From Phoronis ovalis (taxonomy: Eukaryota > Phoronida > Phoronidae), in NCBI GenBank assembly GCA_028565635.1, contig JAOXYB010058435.1, positions 1 to 10,920 of the forward strand: a stretch of 10,920 nucleotides of DNA, written 5' to 3'. Both the position numbers and the translations under genes were made by a program. Positions 1 through 8,114 of this stretch are shown in pieces. The notes under the pieces are model-generated. The model saw only the letters and a list, made by a program, of their open reading frames with translations, was not told the origin of the DNA and searched no databases. Numbering within the stretch: the first letter of the stretch is position 1; each line of letters opens with the position of its first letter.

Positions 1-102
1 CATTTGACTCTTCATTCATTTCATTTTACATTTGACTCTTCATTCATTTCATTTTACATTTGACTCTTCATTCATTTCATTTTTCATTTGACTCTTCATT
101 CA
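1..102. repeat. 28-bp tandem repeat (minisatellite), cut by window start
   Basis: A unit beginning CATTTGACTCTTCATTCA recurs every 28 bases, at 1, 29, 57 and 85. The first three units are full length and nearly identical; the third differs only in its last base. The fourth stops after 18 bases, where unique sequence begins. The unit has internal CATT/TCATT sub-repeats. The array starts at the first base of the window, so its true length is unknown. Confidence 0.95.
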
Positions 103-1109
103 CGTTGTAATAAAACGTGTTCATATTGCCGGAGCAAACCCTAATCAAAAGCTACAGTTCGTTCGCCTGGGTACTAAATGTCCAGTTCATGAAAAAAAAC
201 TGGTTTCTGATCAATTTTTTTTGAAACTGTGTTATGAGAAATAGATATGTTTTTGCTGGCCTATCGGTCGTCTTTGTTTTGGTCAGCTGAAGTACCATAG
301 ACATGGTAGGCTATAATGTCATTATTTGTAAAATGTTCAAACCACCATTTCGAACTACAAAGAGCGTTAGTGATTATGTTAAATGTAAAGCAACTGTAAC
401 CCATATTTCGCCGTTGAATGATATAGTCCTGTTGTTATCCCTTTTGCAAGAATTTGACACACCACCGCACAGCTAGGTTTGACATAGTATAACAATCATG
501 TATGGTTTATTTATATTATCGTATACACGGAAATATACCAAAGAAAAAGGAAGTGTAGAAATGAGCTTCAGTTACCACTTGCTTCGGATTGTGTACTGAA
601 TTCTCTATTCGTTTTAAGTTATATATTTCCGTATACTATTACGCAGTCTGTAGATTTATGGAACGCAACACAAGATTTAAGATTTGTGAATCAGACTAAT
701 TTTAATTAATAATTATACAGTACATATATTATATAACACAAATTGAACCTTGAACATTAGATGAGACAGCTTAACTACGAAGTCAATAGTGAACACATGA
801 TTATATATATAGTGCGTTGGCGAACTCATCCGAAAGATAAACAGTTTAACTATGGGTTGTTTCAACTTTTAAAGGATGATCAGCGGATATAAACCCTAGA
901 CATGATTCCCATGTGATCCAGTTTAGGCACGCGTACCTGTATTGTTCAATGGCTGCTGAGTTCGCTCAGAGTGGGCCAATGAACTGAAGATAATCAACTG
1001 CCCATCACGTTCACCTCCCCATGGGTTTTGTTTTGAAATTTAATTCTGTAATTTAATATACCTGTTTACCACGGTAAAATTCCTGAGTTCACATATATTT
1101 TTTTATTAG
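103..1109. other. AT-rich stretch without a recognisable exon (upstream intron or flank of the FReD gene)
   Basis: I found no coding exon here. The short ATG-led frames, for example those near 498, 853 and 950, close quickly and show no hydrophobic signal-peptide core. The last 20 bases form a good splice acceptor: a T-rich tract from about 1091 ending in TTATTAG at 1103-1109. This suggests the stretch is at least partly an intron. A TATAAA-like string near 889 is not convincing as a promoter in such AT-rich DNA. Confidence 0.55.
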
Positions 1110-1292
1110 AGCACATCTTCTTGTCGAACTATTTCTGTATGGTGGATATTTATTGTAATGTTCAAAATAATCACACAGTGGCAGATGCATATTACAATAA
1201 ATTCAACAATTTACCCTCGACCATATATTTTGCCCAAGAAGATCTCGCCACTTATCTGGTACATTGCCTGCGAACATATAGAACATTGAAAG
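1110..1292 (+). CDS. Probable exon upstream of the FReD exons, unrecognised domain
   Basis: The exon is bounded by a T-rich acceptor ending TTATTAG and a donor AAAG|GTATAA. It is 183 bases long with phase 1 at both ends, the usual symmetry of extracellular modules. Its last G joins AT of the next exon to make the aspartate of the DCADLY motif, so the frame runs straight into the FReD. The 60 residues contain three cysteines (about residues 9, 15 and 51) and one N-glycosylation sequon (NHT). I do not recognise a domain. The residues do not look like coiled coil, collagen or immunoglobulin sequence, which are the common N-terminal partners of FReDs. The open frame, the splice signals and the matching phase support it, but a chance open frame cannot be excluded. 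Confidence 0.5.
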
Positions 1293-4200
1293 GTATAATA
1301 TGCCCTAAAATAGCGTTTTAAAACAACAACTTATGTATTTCAAAAATATTTTTATATATATGCAATAAACTAGTGTACTACTAATTTAGAAGAAATGTAT
1401 TGTGATGGTAAATATTCCGTTTTCATTGTATTAACAAAAAATACACCGATCACCTGATTTAATATGCCGTTTATAGTCAAACTAAATCAAACAACAAAGT
1501 AGGTAACATTAACCAGTTCAGTATTTGTACAATACAGACCAGTGCAATATTTGTCCAATCAAGTATAAATACTAATTCGTATGTGTATTTGTATTTGTCT
1601 ATATGTATTTATTGAATATTTCTTATATTAAGATTGCGCTGATCTGTACGAGAAAGGAGTCAAACGGTCAGGCGTATATAAAATATCACCATCTGACAAC
1701 CAGGAGGCGTTTGATGTCTATTGTGACATGAAGACGGATAGAGGTGGCTGGACTGTAAGTGATAACACGCGATACTTCCACATTCTAGTTGTTTCATCAA
1801 TTCATAACCATAGATTTTCCGTATTGGTAATGCTTACCTTTTTATCGTTTCATTGTAAACAAATTATACTTGTTTCCATCAACAATACCATTATACAATA
1901 TTTATTAACAGTTCATAATTGAGTCCATAGGCAGTGGCGCTGGTATCTCTAGTGTCATGGTATCTCACACAGGTTTTCCAAAGACGACAAGACGGTTCTG
2001 TTGACTTTTACCGTGACTGGAACGACTATGAGATGGGTTTCGGAAATATAGATGGTGGATTCTGGTTAGGTAAATTAATTTAGAATTAATTGCAGAAATC
2101 AACGTAACAACATAAATGTACATGCATATCACATTTGAATTGACCAAAGGAAACGCTGTGGTAATCTTGCCATATATCAAACGAAGCATTTTGACTCGTG
2201 CTTTTTCAGACTCTGTCAAATAAGTAAAAGTATATTTTTTTGCATTTTTCTTAAAATAGGACTGTAGATATCATGTATTTCAGATGACATAATGATTCTG
2301 GGTAGGTGAATTAGCTAATAATTTATTATAGTAACCACTTTAACAATATGAATGTACATGTATATTACTTTTAAGCTGATCAAGCGAAAAGCTGTGTTAG
2401 CATTTCCGTATATCAAACCAAACATTTTGTTTTTGTTTTTTCATACTCTGTCAAGCATGTGAAAAGTTCTTTTCCTTTATTTTATTTACAATATCACTGT
2501 TTATATCATGCATTTAACGATGGAACGATGATACAAATGACGTATTTTAATATACCGGATAGAAAGCAGACTTCATTGTTATTAGTAGTAGCATCAATAG
2601 TATAGTAGTAATAGCAGTAGTTGTTATTTTTGTATTAGTCAAAAAATTTAATCTTATTAACATGTTGATGAATTCGATCAACCAAATGGAGACAATAATG
2701 CGGCTATTATGTCATTAGTGGGCAATCTGCGTTAGTGTATTAAAATATGTACTTATTTGCAGGCAATGATAAGCTTCACCGGCTGACTGCTGTCAAAAGC
2801 TACACGTTGCGTGTTGATCTTGAGAACTGGTCAGGTGTGGAAAAGTATGCCATTTATCAAGAATTTGCCATCTCTAATAAAAATGACAAATATCGAATTA
2901 CATTTGGAAGTTATTCTGGAGATGCAGGTGATTATAAACTTGTTTAAGTTAATTTTAAAATTCTTGGTAGCGTTTTTGATGCATGTCTAGGGATTGACAA
3001 ATTCGATGAGGATATATAATAATAATGGATATATATATTATAACTATTAATGTACCAAATAATATATCACATGTGAAGACATATATAGTTATTTCTCTAT
3101 TGAATTTAGCAGATCCGTTTATTCTTTATACTTGTGTTCCCTTGGTCTTATAATTGTAGTCTATATTAATTCCATGAAATATCAGATCAGGATGAACTAA
3201 AAACGGTTCTGAAAATGTTCCACATCATATATTTGGCAATATCAGACAAACTGAGCGCACTATATCCTTCTGCATAGCATCATTGAGCATTCTACAGTCC
3301 GAGTATACACAGCACTTCACTGATTTATGTCTTGGTTGGGAGTGTGTGAAAACTTACCAATCAGGCCATTTATGTTAACACTTATTTACATAATTATTAA
3401 AGGAACAAAGGAACTGGTTTATATATAGTTGTTGCTCAACTTATTGTGAGCCTATCTCAGTCATATATATGTTATTATTGAATACTCGATATGCTGACCT
3501 AACAAATCTGCATTACAGTTATCTTTGATTTTGTATACTGAGAGGAAAATCAATGCCATTGCGGTCGTATGCCGTGTCAAGAGTTTAACTATTTAATTAT
3601 TGTATTGTATTGTATTAAATGTTCTGAAAATGCAAAAACTGTTAAATGTTGCAATACTTTTTGTCAATTCTAAATATAAAGTTTTGTTCATTTAAAACCA
3701 ATGACACATTATAGTGCCAAGTGTTTCAAAATAGTGTTGTGTTCTCATTTCTCAGAGTATATATATATATATACTTAAGGTGCCAATGTTTTTAAAGCAA
3801 GAGTTTATCTCAGTTTATTTATTCTGCATATTAGTACGTAATGATCCGTAACATAAAAATCAGCCGCGATATAAGTTAAGAAAAAATAATTTTTATGTCG
3901 GCGATACCATATACGTTTAGTGACACTAATACTTATCTAATAGCACCTTTCCTTAAAAAGTGTTTTAAGCATATGCACTTGTATATACTTATAAAGCTTA
4001 TATTTGGTTTCATTCTATTTATATGTTTTACTTTAATATTAATTAATGTTTATAGGTGACTCGTTGAGTAAACACAGAGGACAACAATTTTCTACAAAAG
4101 ACCAGGATAACGATAACACATGTGCTGGTAGTTGGAATGGTGCATGGTGGTATGCCAATTGTTATGATGCCAACCTTAACGGTATCTACTTCAAACAAGA

Positions 4201-4297
4201 AACAATTGATAACACAGGAATACTCTGGTTCCATTTCTCTAATTCGTGGAAGACACTTAAAATGACTGAAATGAAAATACGCCCTACTGGGTTTTAA
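1110..4297 (+). CDS. Fibrinogen-related domain (FReD) protein, spliced, 5' partial
   Basis: The spliced model is join(1110-1292, 1633-1754, 1973-2069, 2763-2927, 4056-4297). It has 809 coding bases, giving 268 residues and a TAA stop; the 5' end is open. The last four exons encode a C-terminal fibrinogen-like domain of about 208 residues, close to the usual length of about 210-220. The order of motifs is: [84 protein letters not shown] and TEMKIRP. The four cysteines expected to form the two conserved disulfides are present. Family members (ficolins, tachylectin-5, molluscan FREPs, angiopoietin-like and tenascin C-termini) are secreted or extracellular and often bind carbohydrate or acetylated ligands. 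A recognition or innate-immune role here is inference. All internal junctions agree in phase (1, 0, 1, 1). The start codon and signal peptide are missing and probably lie upstream. Exons 2-5 are firm; the first exon is less certain. Confidence 0.9.
1293..1632 (+). other. Intron between the upstream exon and the first FReD exon
   Basis: The intron starts GTATAA and ends in a T-rich run closing TATTAAG. Its only internal structure is a 26-bp tandem duplication at 1512-1563, listed separately. It is real only if the 1110-1292 exon is real; otherwise the upstream intron is simply longer. Confidence 0.5.
1512..1563. repeat. 26-bp tandem duplication in intron
   Basis: Two adjacent 26-base units, 1512-1537 and 1538-1563, both start ACCAGT and contain the core TATTTGT-CAAT. 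By eye they match at 21 of 26 positions. They lie about 70 bases before the acceptor of the first FReD exon. Confidence 0.75.
1633..1754 (+). CDS. FReD exon: domain start to GGWT
   Basis: The exon begins in phase 1 after TATTAAG and ends after the ACT codon of GGWT at a consensus donor, GTAAGT (1755-1760). It encodes about 41 residues: the first disulfide pair (cysteine of DCADLY and cysteine of VYCDM), the GVYKI strand and the family signature DRGGWT. The border after GGWT, immediately before VFQRR, is one I recall as common in FReD genes. Confidence 0.93.
1973..2069 (+). CDS. FReD exon: VFQRRQDGS to FWLG
   Basis: The 97-base exon starts in phase 0 after CTCACACAG and ends in phase 1 at GTAAAT. 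It encodes [16 protein letters not shown], then a tyrosine-glutamate-rich turn, and closes with DGGFWL plus the first base of the glycine codon. These are among the most conserved segments of the family. The last 12 bases and the donor are copied again about 236 bases downstream, in intron 3. Confidence 0.95.
2058..2525. repeat. Diverged tandem duplication covering the end of a FReD exon and its donor
   Basis: Copy 1 spans about 2058-2290 and copy 2 about 2294-2525, offset by about 236 bases. Matching landmarks in order are GATTCTGG followed by a TAGGT donor, then AATGTACATG, AAGCTGTG or ACGCTGTG, ATATATCAAAC or GTATATCAAAC, ACTCTGTCAA and ATATCATG-ATTT. Similarity by eye is roughly 70 percent, so the event is old. 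The first 12 bases of copy 1 are the last 12 of the FWLG exon, so copy 2 carries an exon-end remnant and a second GT donor-like site at 2306. Confidence 0.8.
2070..2762 (+). other. Intron of the FReD gene with an internal duplication
   Basis: The 693-base intron (GTAAAT ... TTTGCAG) separates the FWLG exon from the GNDKLHRLT exon. Two diverged direct copies fill its first two thirds. A degenerate TAG-rich microsatellite follows at about 2583-2623. No further exon is visible inside it. Confidence 0.85.
2583..2623. repeat. Degenerate TAG-type microsatellite
   Basis: Repeated TAG and TAGTAG triplets are interrupted by CATCAA and CAG. It is short and imperfect, lies within the intron, and has no evident function. 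Confidence 0.7.
2763..2927 (+). CDS. FReD exon: GNDKLHRLT to SGDAG
   Basis: The 165-base exon follows TATTTGCAG, is phase 1 at both ends and closes at donor GTGATT. It encodes GNDKLHRLT (the WLGNDKIHLLT-type motif when joined to the previous exon), the strand [10 protein letters not shown], then [17 protein letters not shown] and SGDAG. An NWS sequon could be glycosylated. Reading on into the intron adds only five residues before a stop, so retention of the intron would remove the calcium-loop and C-terminal part of the domain. Confidence 0.95.
2928..4055 (+). other. Last intron of the FReD gene
   Basis: The 1128-base intron (GTGATT ... TTTATAG) is the longest in the gene. It is AT-rich and contains several short TATATA tracts (around 3015-3040 and 3758-3773) and three TGTAT repeats around 3600-3615. 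I see no exon, nested gene or mobile element. The acceptor is preceded by a long T-rich tract. Confidence 0.85.
3758..3773. repeat. (TA)n microsatellite
   Basis: About eight uninterrupted TA dinucleotides lie inside the last intron. A locus of this type is likely to vary in length between individuals. Confidence 0.85.
4056..4297 (+). CDS. FReD terminal exon: DSL, calcium-loop region, GAWWY, TEMKIRP, stop
   Basis: The exon starts in phase 1 after GTTTATAG and runs 242 bases to TAA at 4295-4297. It encodes [19 protein letters not shown], the second cysteine pair (TCAG and ANCYD), GAWWY, NLNG and the C-terminal [10 protein letters not shown]. The acidic string DQDND matches the position of the FReD calcium site. 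The distance from it to the next cysteine is shorter than usual: only Asn-Thr lie between DND and Cys. The Asn-Cys seen in many relatives is Thr-Cys here. The usual final tryptophan-glycine turn is also varied ([11 protein letters not shown]). The exon reads as intact, with no stops or frameshift. Confidence 0.95.
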
Positions 4298-4430
4298 CAA
4301 TTAAGTATATTCTTAATTAACTATGTCCTTTTAGATATAGATTAACAATTTTTTAAGTTTGAAAATTGCGATATGTAGATGATACATTTTTATTCGCAAT
4401 AAATAAACTATTTCGTGGACGTGTGACTAG
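4298..4430 (+). promoter_or_regulatory. 3' untranslated region and polyadenylation signal of the FReD gene
   Basis: Two overlapping AATAAA hexamers lie at 4398-4403 and 4402-4407, about 100 bases after the stop codon. They are followed by a GT-rich stretch (CGTGGACGTGTG, about 4414-4425) that fits a downstream cleavage element. A further AATAAA occurs near 4477 and could be an alternative site. Hexamers of this kind arise easily in AT-rich DNA, but the spacing and downstream element fit well. Confidence 0.7.
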
Positions 4431-5927
4431 TTATGAGATCAGGGATTAAATCACCTATACAGCCAATATGTTGACAATAAAATATTGATTTTTTATCAAT
4501 ATCTGTTTCTGGGCAAACAATTGAATTTTTAGCAACTTCTAATTCCAAAAATGAAAAATAAATGTAATAAACAAATATGTGTACGTATTTATAGTAGTTA
4601 GAAGTAATAGTTATTCACTGCAGCTGCTCCTTGCTTCATCATACAAAAGAATTATCCCCGCTATATACACATGCACGACGATGCATTTGAGATAAGAACG
4701 TTTAGTCCTTAAACCGTGCTTAGCATAAATTTGGAAAACACCGAGCATAGTTCATCATTACTGTTTTAATGCTATTATGGTGGTGACGTACATATGGAGT
4801 GGAGCGGCAAAAGTTGGATATGTAGAGTGTCAAAACACTAGTGCAGACGTCGAAATAGCGCTAATAGAGAAATATAGATCAAGCCTAAGCTTGACCCCTG
4901 TCTTTTACAGCGTTCTTCTTACATAACAAACTACAACAGCCATAATTGGCACCGTAATTGAATAGTCAATTTTGACAAGGGTTGGTAAAGGGATCTCAAT
5001 TCACAAAATAGGTTCTTATACACAGCGATAATAAAAAATGTAAGAAAATATAATCTGCCAGAATTACGTATAGAAGCAATATTATAAGAGAGATACGTGT
5101 TGCATGAATATCAACCATACAACCAACCGAGGCACATTAGTCAGAATACACTACTAGGTTCACGTAATTATATGACAAATAATTCGTCGTTTTTCACACA
5201 ACAACTTCTCCAAAGTATTCTATGCTATTTCAAACGATGCATACTTAAATGTCACAGCTTTATTTTCTTGAAAAATTATGAATACCATGTACATTTATCA
5301 AAATATAGTGTCGCTTACTTGAGCTGGCGATGTGTCTACTTGACATAACCGTATTCAACTGTTACGTACTGACTCTTTTATACTTGGGTTCAGCCACAAT
5401 AGATGGCGTAATAAACTATGTCAACGCCCCCTTGGGTTTTAATTCGTTTCTCAAATAAACACAGGGGACGGCGACATTGGCTAGTTAAATATTAGAAAAA
5501 TATTTAAGTTAAATAATAAGCCACTAAATCTAAGCAGCAATCAATTAAATGTAAACTACAAACGATGGAGTCACAATGACGACTGAAATGCAGAATGTGA
5601 AACTAAGGAATGAAAAAATGAACCAGGGTTTGAACGCTCAATTGAAAGCTAGGTTTGCTTGGCAAAATTTTGATTATTGAAAGTAAACTGCAAGCAACAC
5701 AGTTTACGCTAATGGTCCAAATCTATGAAGTCAACAGTAAGTAGAGATGACAAATTGATCAAGGGTTTGATGATGCAAATGATAAGAATAATATTTTTAA
5801 ATTGATAAAGAACAATAACAAAAAGTATTTTATTCGGATTATGCACCGATAGTGGTTTTCGTATAGGTATTCATAAAAAAAGAATACAAAAACAGTACCT
5901 TATTATGAACCAATCAACATCTAAGAA
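4431..5927. other. Intergenic AT-rich stretch, nothing recognised
   Basis: No exon with plausible splice sites, RNA gene or bounded mobile element was found. A small perfect hairpin (ATATTGAT, five T, ATCAATAT) lies at 4482-4502. The open frame at 5097-5348 has no recognisable motifs and looks like chance. Confidence 0.6.
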
Positions 5928-6045
5928 TTAAAACAAATCATGTTTTATTCGTTCTGATAAAATCAAAGTACATATCTCACAGTGCAGTACACCAAGACAC
6001 TCAGTATTTATGGAAGCATGACCAAGTGATAAGACGCATATACAC

Positions 6046-6220
6046 ATAGAATGCAATAAACACATTCCGCAGGAATATACTAAGAATAATGATAACGTAT
6101 TCTTACGTATATGGAACAATTACATTCCGGAATTTCTGTACATTATTCTTATGAAATCTTGCTATATGCTTTGGTGTATTCCAACGCATTTCTGTGTATA
6201 TCGATTCATATTCTTTCGTA
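6046..6220. repeat. Imperfect inverted repeat, possible relic of a fold-back or miniature element
   Basis: TAAGAATAATG at 6081-6091 and its exact reverse complement CATTATTCTTA at 6141-6151 are 11-bp arms. Weaker inverted similarity continues outward: the reverse complement of about 6020-6075 contains TTGCATTCTATGTGTATAT, and the right side near 6185-6205 contains CGCATTTCTGTGTATAT. The region is also rich in ATTCC and TACGTAT-like strings. I could not define ends or a target duplication. Confidence 0.4.
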
Positions 6221-7262
6221 TTCCTACGCATATTTACGATATGTTTAACGTGACTAATAAGTTTCTTTTGTTATCAGATTAAATAGTACTACGCATTCCG
6301 AGTGTAATCTTAAAACTCTCTATCACTTTAAGTAATTGTTTATGGTTTTATTTACAATTGCTCCCGGAGAAATGTCTGTGAATCAAAGCAATAGGGAATG
6401 CCCAGGGGAGGAAAGGTTCCTTTTTTGACCCTACGGTACAGGAGGGGAAAATGATTTTGCTGTTGTGGTGGTATACTAGCTGGCTTTTTCTTTATTTTAG
6501 GTATAGATCCTGGCTAGGGGTGCAATTTATACCCACTTCAAATCGGGAAAAATTAATTAACACATCACATAAAACCATTTGTACAGCACTGATCAGAAAT
6601 AAAATGTTTGCATTTAGGCCCGACAATTGAATGTATTTACATATATACTCATTTGATTCTCATGATCGATTGATTTTCCTGTTATAAATAACATTGTCGT
6701 TGATTAGTCAGGAAGGCAGTGACTTGCCTGAATGTAAGTATGTCATAGAGTGTGTACGAGTAACTGATAATTTGTCCCAGGGATTTTCCATAATGGTAAA
6801 CTCGTCGGTAAAAAAACAACATCTGAAAGCTTCAACAGATCCCCCGTTTTGCGGGTATTATTACAAGTTATATGAATGCTTTATATTTAGTGAAGACTTC
6901 TCTGATTCGGTTACAAACAAAAGTGACAGCACGGTCCATATACCGCAAAAATTCCGGATACAGATTTAATGATTATAATTGTATAAGGGAACAGGCGGTA
7001 TGAAAGCCGCTCAAATACGGATGTCGTTGCTGTTACAATATAGGTTTTGCAAGCAGAACAACTCGCACTGAGATATTTAAGAACTTATTAAACTATAATC
7101 AATACAAGGAGTAAAGTATCATTTTTTTAAAATAATACTTGGTGTAATTAAATATGAATTTAAATAAGAAATCAGACCATCTGATTTCCATTACAATGTG
7201 TAAAACAGTAAATATGAATCTTGTAGTTTTTAAGCATGCAGCAGTCTTGAAATTACGGTATT
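6221..7262. other. Intergenic stretch with one unexplained open frame
   Basis: The stretch has slightly more GC-rich patches around 6362-6480. There is also a 91-codon open frame at 6694-6969 whose only start is TTG. Its predicted peptide contains four cysteines but no motif I recognise. No clear acceptor and donor pair makes it an exon. I treat the stretch as intergenic. Confidence 0.5.
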
Positions 7263-7270
7263 AACATTTC
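7263..7270. repeat. Left 8-bp target site duplication
   Basis: AACATTTC directly abuts the left terminal repeat and is repeated exactly at 7558-7565 directly after the right terminal repeat. The unoccupied site would therefore contain a single AACATTTC. Confidence 0.9.
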
Positions 7271-7557
7271 CCGGGGGGGGGGCAGTCAATGTGAAAGTGG
7301 GTACCCATGTTCCAACATGGCTTTTCAAGAAGCCCCCATAACGAAGTGAAATTTTGCAAAAAATACACCCCGAAGGAAGTGTTTTTTGAAAAAATACACA
7401 TCTGAGGAAGTGACTTTTGGGAAAAACAACCGCTAACGAAGTGTCACACCTCCAAAAAATCCACCCTTTTCGTGATATTAGCCAAAAAACATACCCTTTC
7501 ACGCGAAATTTGTTGGAACATGCGTACCCACTTTCTTATTGACTACCCCCCCCCCGG
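7271..7557. mobile_element. Complete 287-bp miniature inverted-repeat transposable element, hAT-like by 8-bp target duplication
   Basis: The left terminal inverted repeat is 7271-7317 and the right is 7511-7557, 47 bases each. Both begin CCGG followed by a G run, then AGTCAAT, AAAGTGGGTAC and CATGTTCCAACA. They differ at only a few positions. The 8-bp sequence AACATTTC flanks both sides exactly (7263-7270 and 7558-7565), the mark of a cut-and-paste insertion. Duplications of 8 bp are typical of hAT elements and also occur in P, Merlin and Novosib types, so the superfamily is not settled. The element has no transposase and would depend on one supplied elsewhere. Its interior is six tandem units of about 31 bp. 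A 90-codon frame on the minus strand crosses it and is not a gene. Confidence 0.92.
7318..7505. repeat. Six tandem ~31-bp units forming the interior of the miniature element
   Basis: The units are 7318-7348, 7349-7381, 7382-7412, 7413-7443, 7444-7474 and 7475-7505, of lengths 31, 33, 31, 31, 31 and 31. The first four end in GAAGTG, the fifth in TTCGTG and the sixth in CACGCG. Most contain an A-run followed by TACACCC or a variant. The array begins at the first base after the left terminal repeat and stops five bases before the right one. The units are strongly diverged from one another while keeping their length. Confidence 0.85.
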
Positions 7558-7565
7558 AACATTTC
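7558..7565. repeat. Right 8-bp target site duplication
   Basis: This is an exact second copy of AACATTTC, next to the terminal CCGG of the right inverted repeat. Confidence 0.9.
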
Positions 7566-7849
7566 AACTGGCTGATATCAGTTTTGAGAAATATAAACAC
7601 CACTGGCTGAAAACAATGTAACTTTATTCAAGGTTAGTCTACTAAACTGCATACAATATAGGTTGAATCAGCGATAATTGGTGAGGGAAAGGAATTAAAT
7701 TAATCCAAATTGCTTTTCAGCAATTTATGTTTATTCAGCTTGTTGGGTCTAGTGGTAGCCCCCCAGCAGGCCGTAACTAATCTTGTAAACATCATAATTC
7801 ACCAAGTAAAGGAGAAGCTACTTATGCTGGTAATTGTTTTCCTGAGTTT
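7566..7849. other. Unassigned sequence between repeats
   Basis: No gene or bounded repeat is seen. A short string GGTCTAGTGGTAGC near 7746-7760 resembles the A box of a tRNA or tRNA-derived SINE, but no matching B box or cloverleaf follows. Confidence 0.5.
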
Positions 7850-8114
7850 TGTGACATTTTAGCCAGTGTGAAAATTTTCAAAGCTGTCCTCATATGCTCA
7901 AAAATGGATGTTTTTGCAACACATTTCATATTACTGCATGAATCAAGGTAAAGCTGTCAATATTTACTTCTTAATGTGTGAATATAATTCACTTTAAAAT
8001 TGTAAAAAAAATAATTGTGGAATAAATAAATTTTGTATAAATTTCAAATTACTGAATGAATCTTGTTCAATCTGGCTTCAAATATTTCTTGTTATTCCTC
8101 ATAACAAATACAGC
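7850..8114. repeat. Diverged partial copies of the ~390-bp repeat family
   Basis: The family core (ATTTCAAATTACTGAATGAATC) is recognisable twice here. One occurrence is a diverged form near 7922-7945 (CATTTCATATTACTGCATGA). The other is a near-perfect form at 8040-8063. Both are shorter than the full unit, so they look like deleted or partial copies at the left edge of the array. Confidence 0.7.

Noticed and set aside
885-895. TATAAA string as a possible promoter
   Set aside because: Such strings are common in this AT-rich DNA, and no first exon or signal peptide follows.
1728-1922. Open frame continuing from the GGWT exon into the intron
   Set aside because: It reads through a consensus GTAAGT donor. 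The next conserved FReD segment begins at 1973.
1965-2219. 84-codon open frame on the minus strand
   Set aside because: It lies opposite the FWLG exon and the following intron duplication. The plus-strand exon is clearly the real coding sequence.
4043-4300. 85-codon open frame on the minus strand
   Set aside because: It is the antisense shadow of the terminal FReD exon.
4482-4502. Hairpin with a T-run downstream of the gene as a transcription terminator
   Set aside because: Rho-independent terminators do not apply to an intron-bearing eukaryotic gene. The AATAAA signals at 4398-4407 explain the 3' end better.
5097-5348. 83-codon open frame on the plus strand
   Set aside because: It has no recognisable domain, no splice context and an amino-acid make-up typical of translated AT-rich noncoding DNA.
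5928-6119. 63-codon minus-strand frame rich in Leu and Cys
   Set aside because: It looks superficially like a signal peptide but overlaps the inverted repeat, and no splice sites or downstream coding sequence support it.
7230-7502. 90-codon minus-strand frame with a pseudo-repetitive peptide
   Set aside because: The repetition comes from the 31-bp DNA units of the miniature element, and the frame crosses its terminal repeat and target duplication.
7746-7760. tRNA A-box-like string GGTCTAGTGGTAGC, a possible SINE head
   Set aside because: No B box, cloverleaf or A-rich SINE tail was found at the expected distance.
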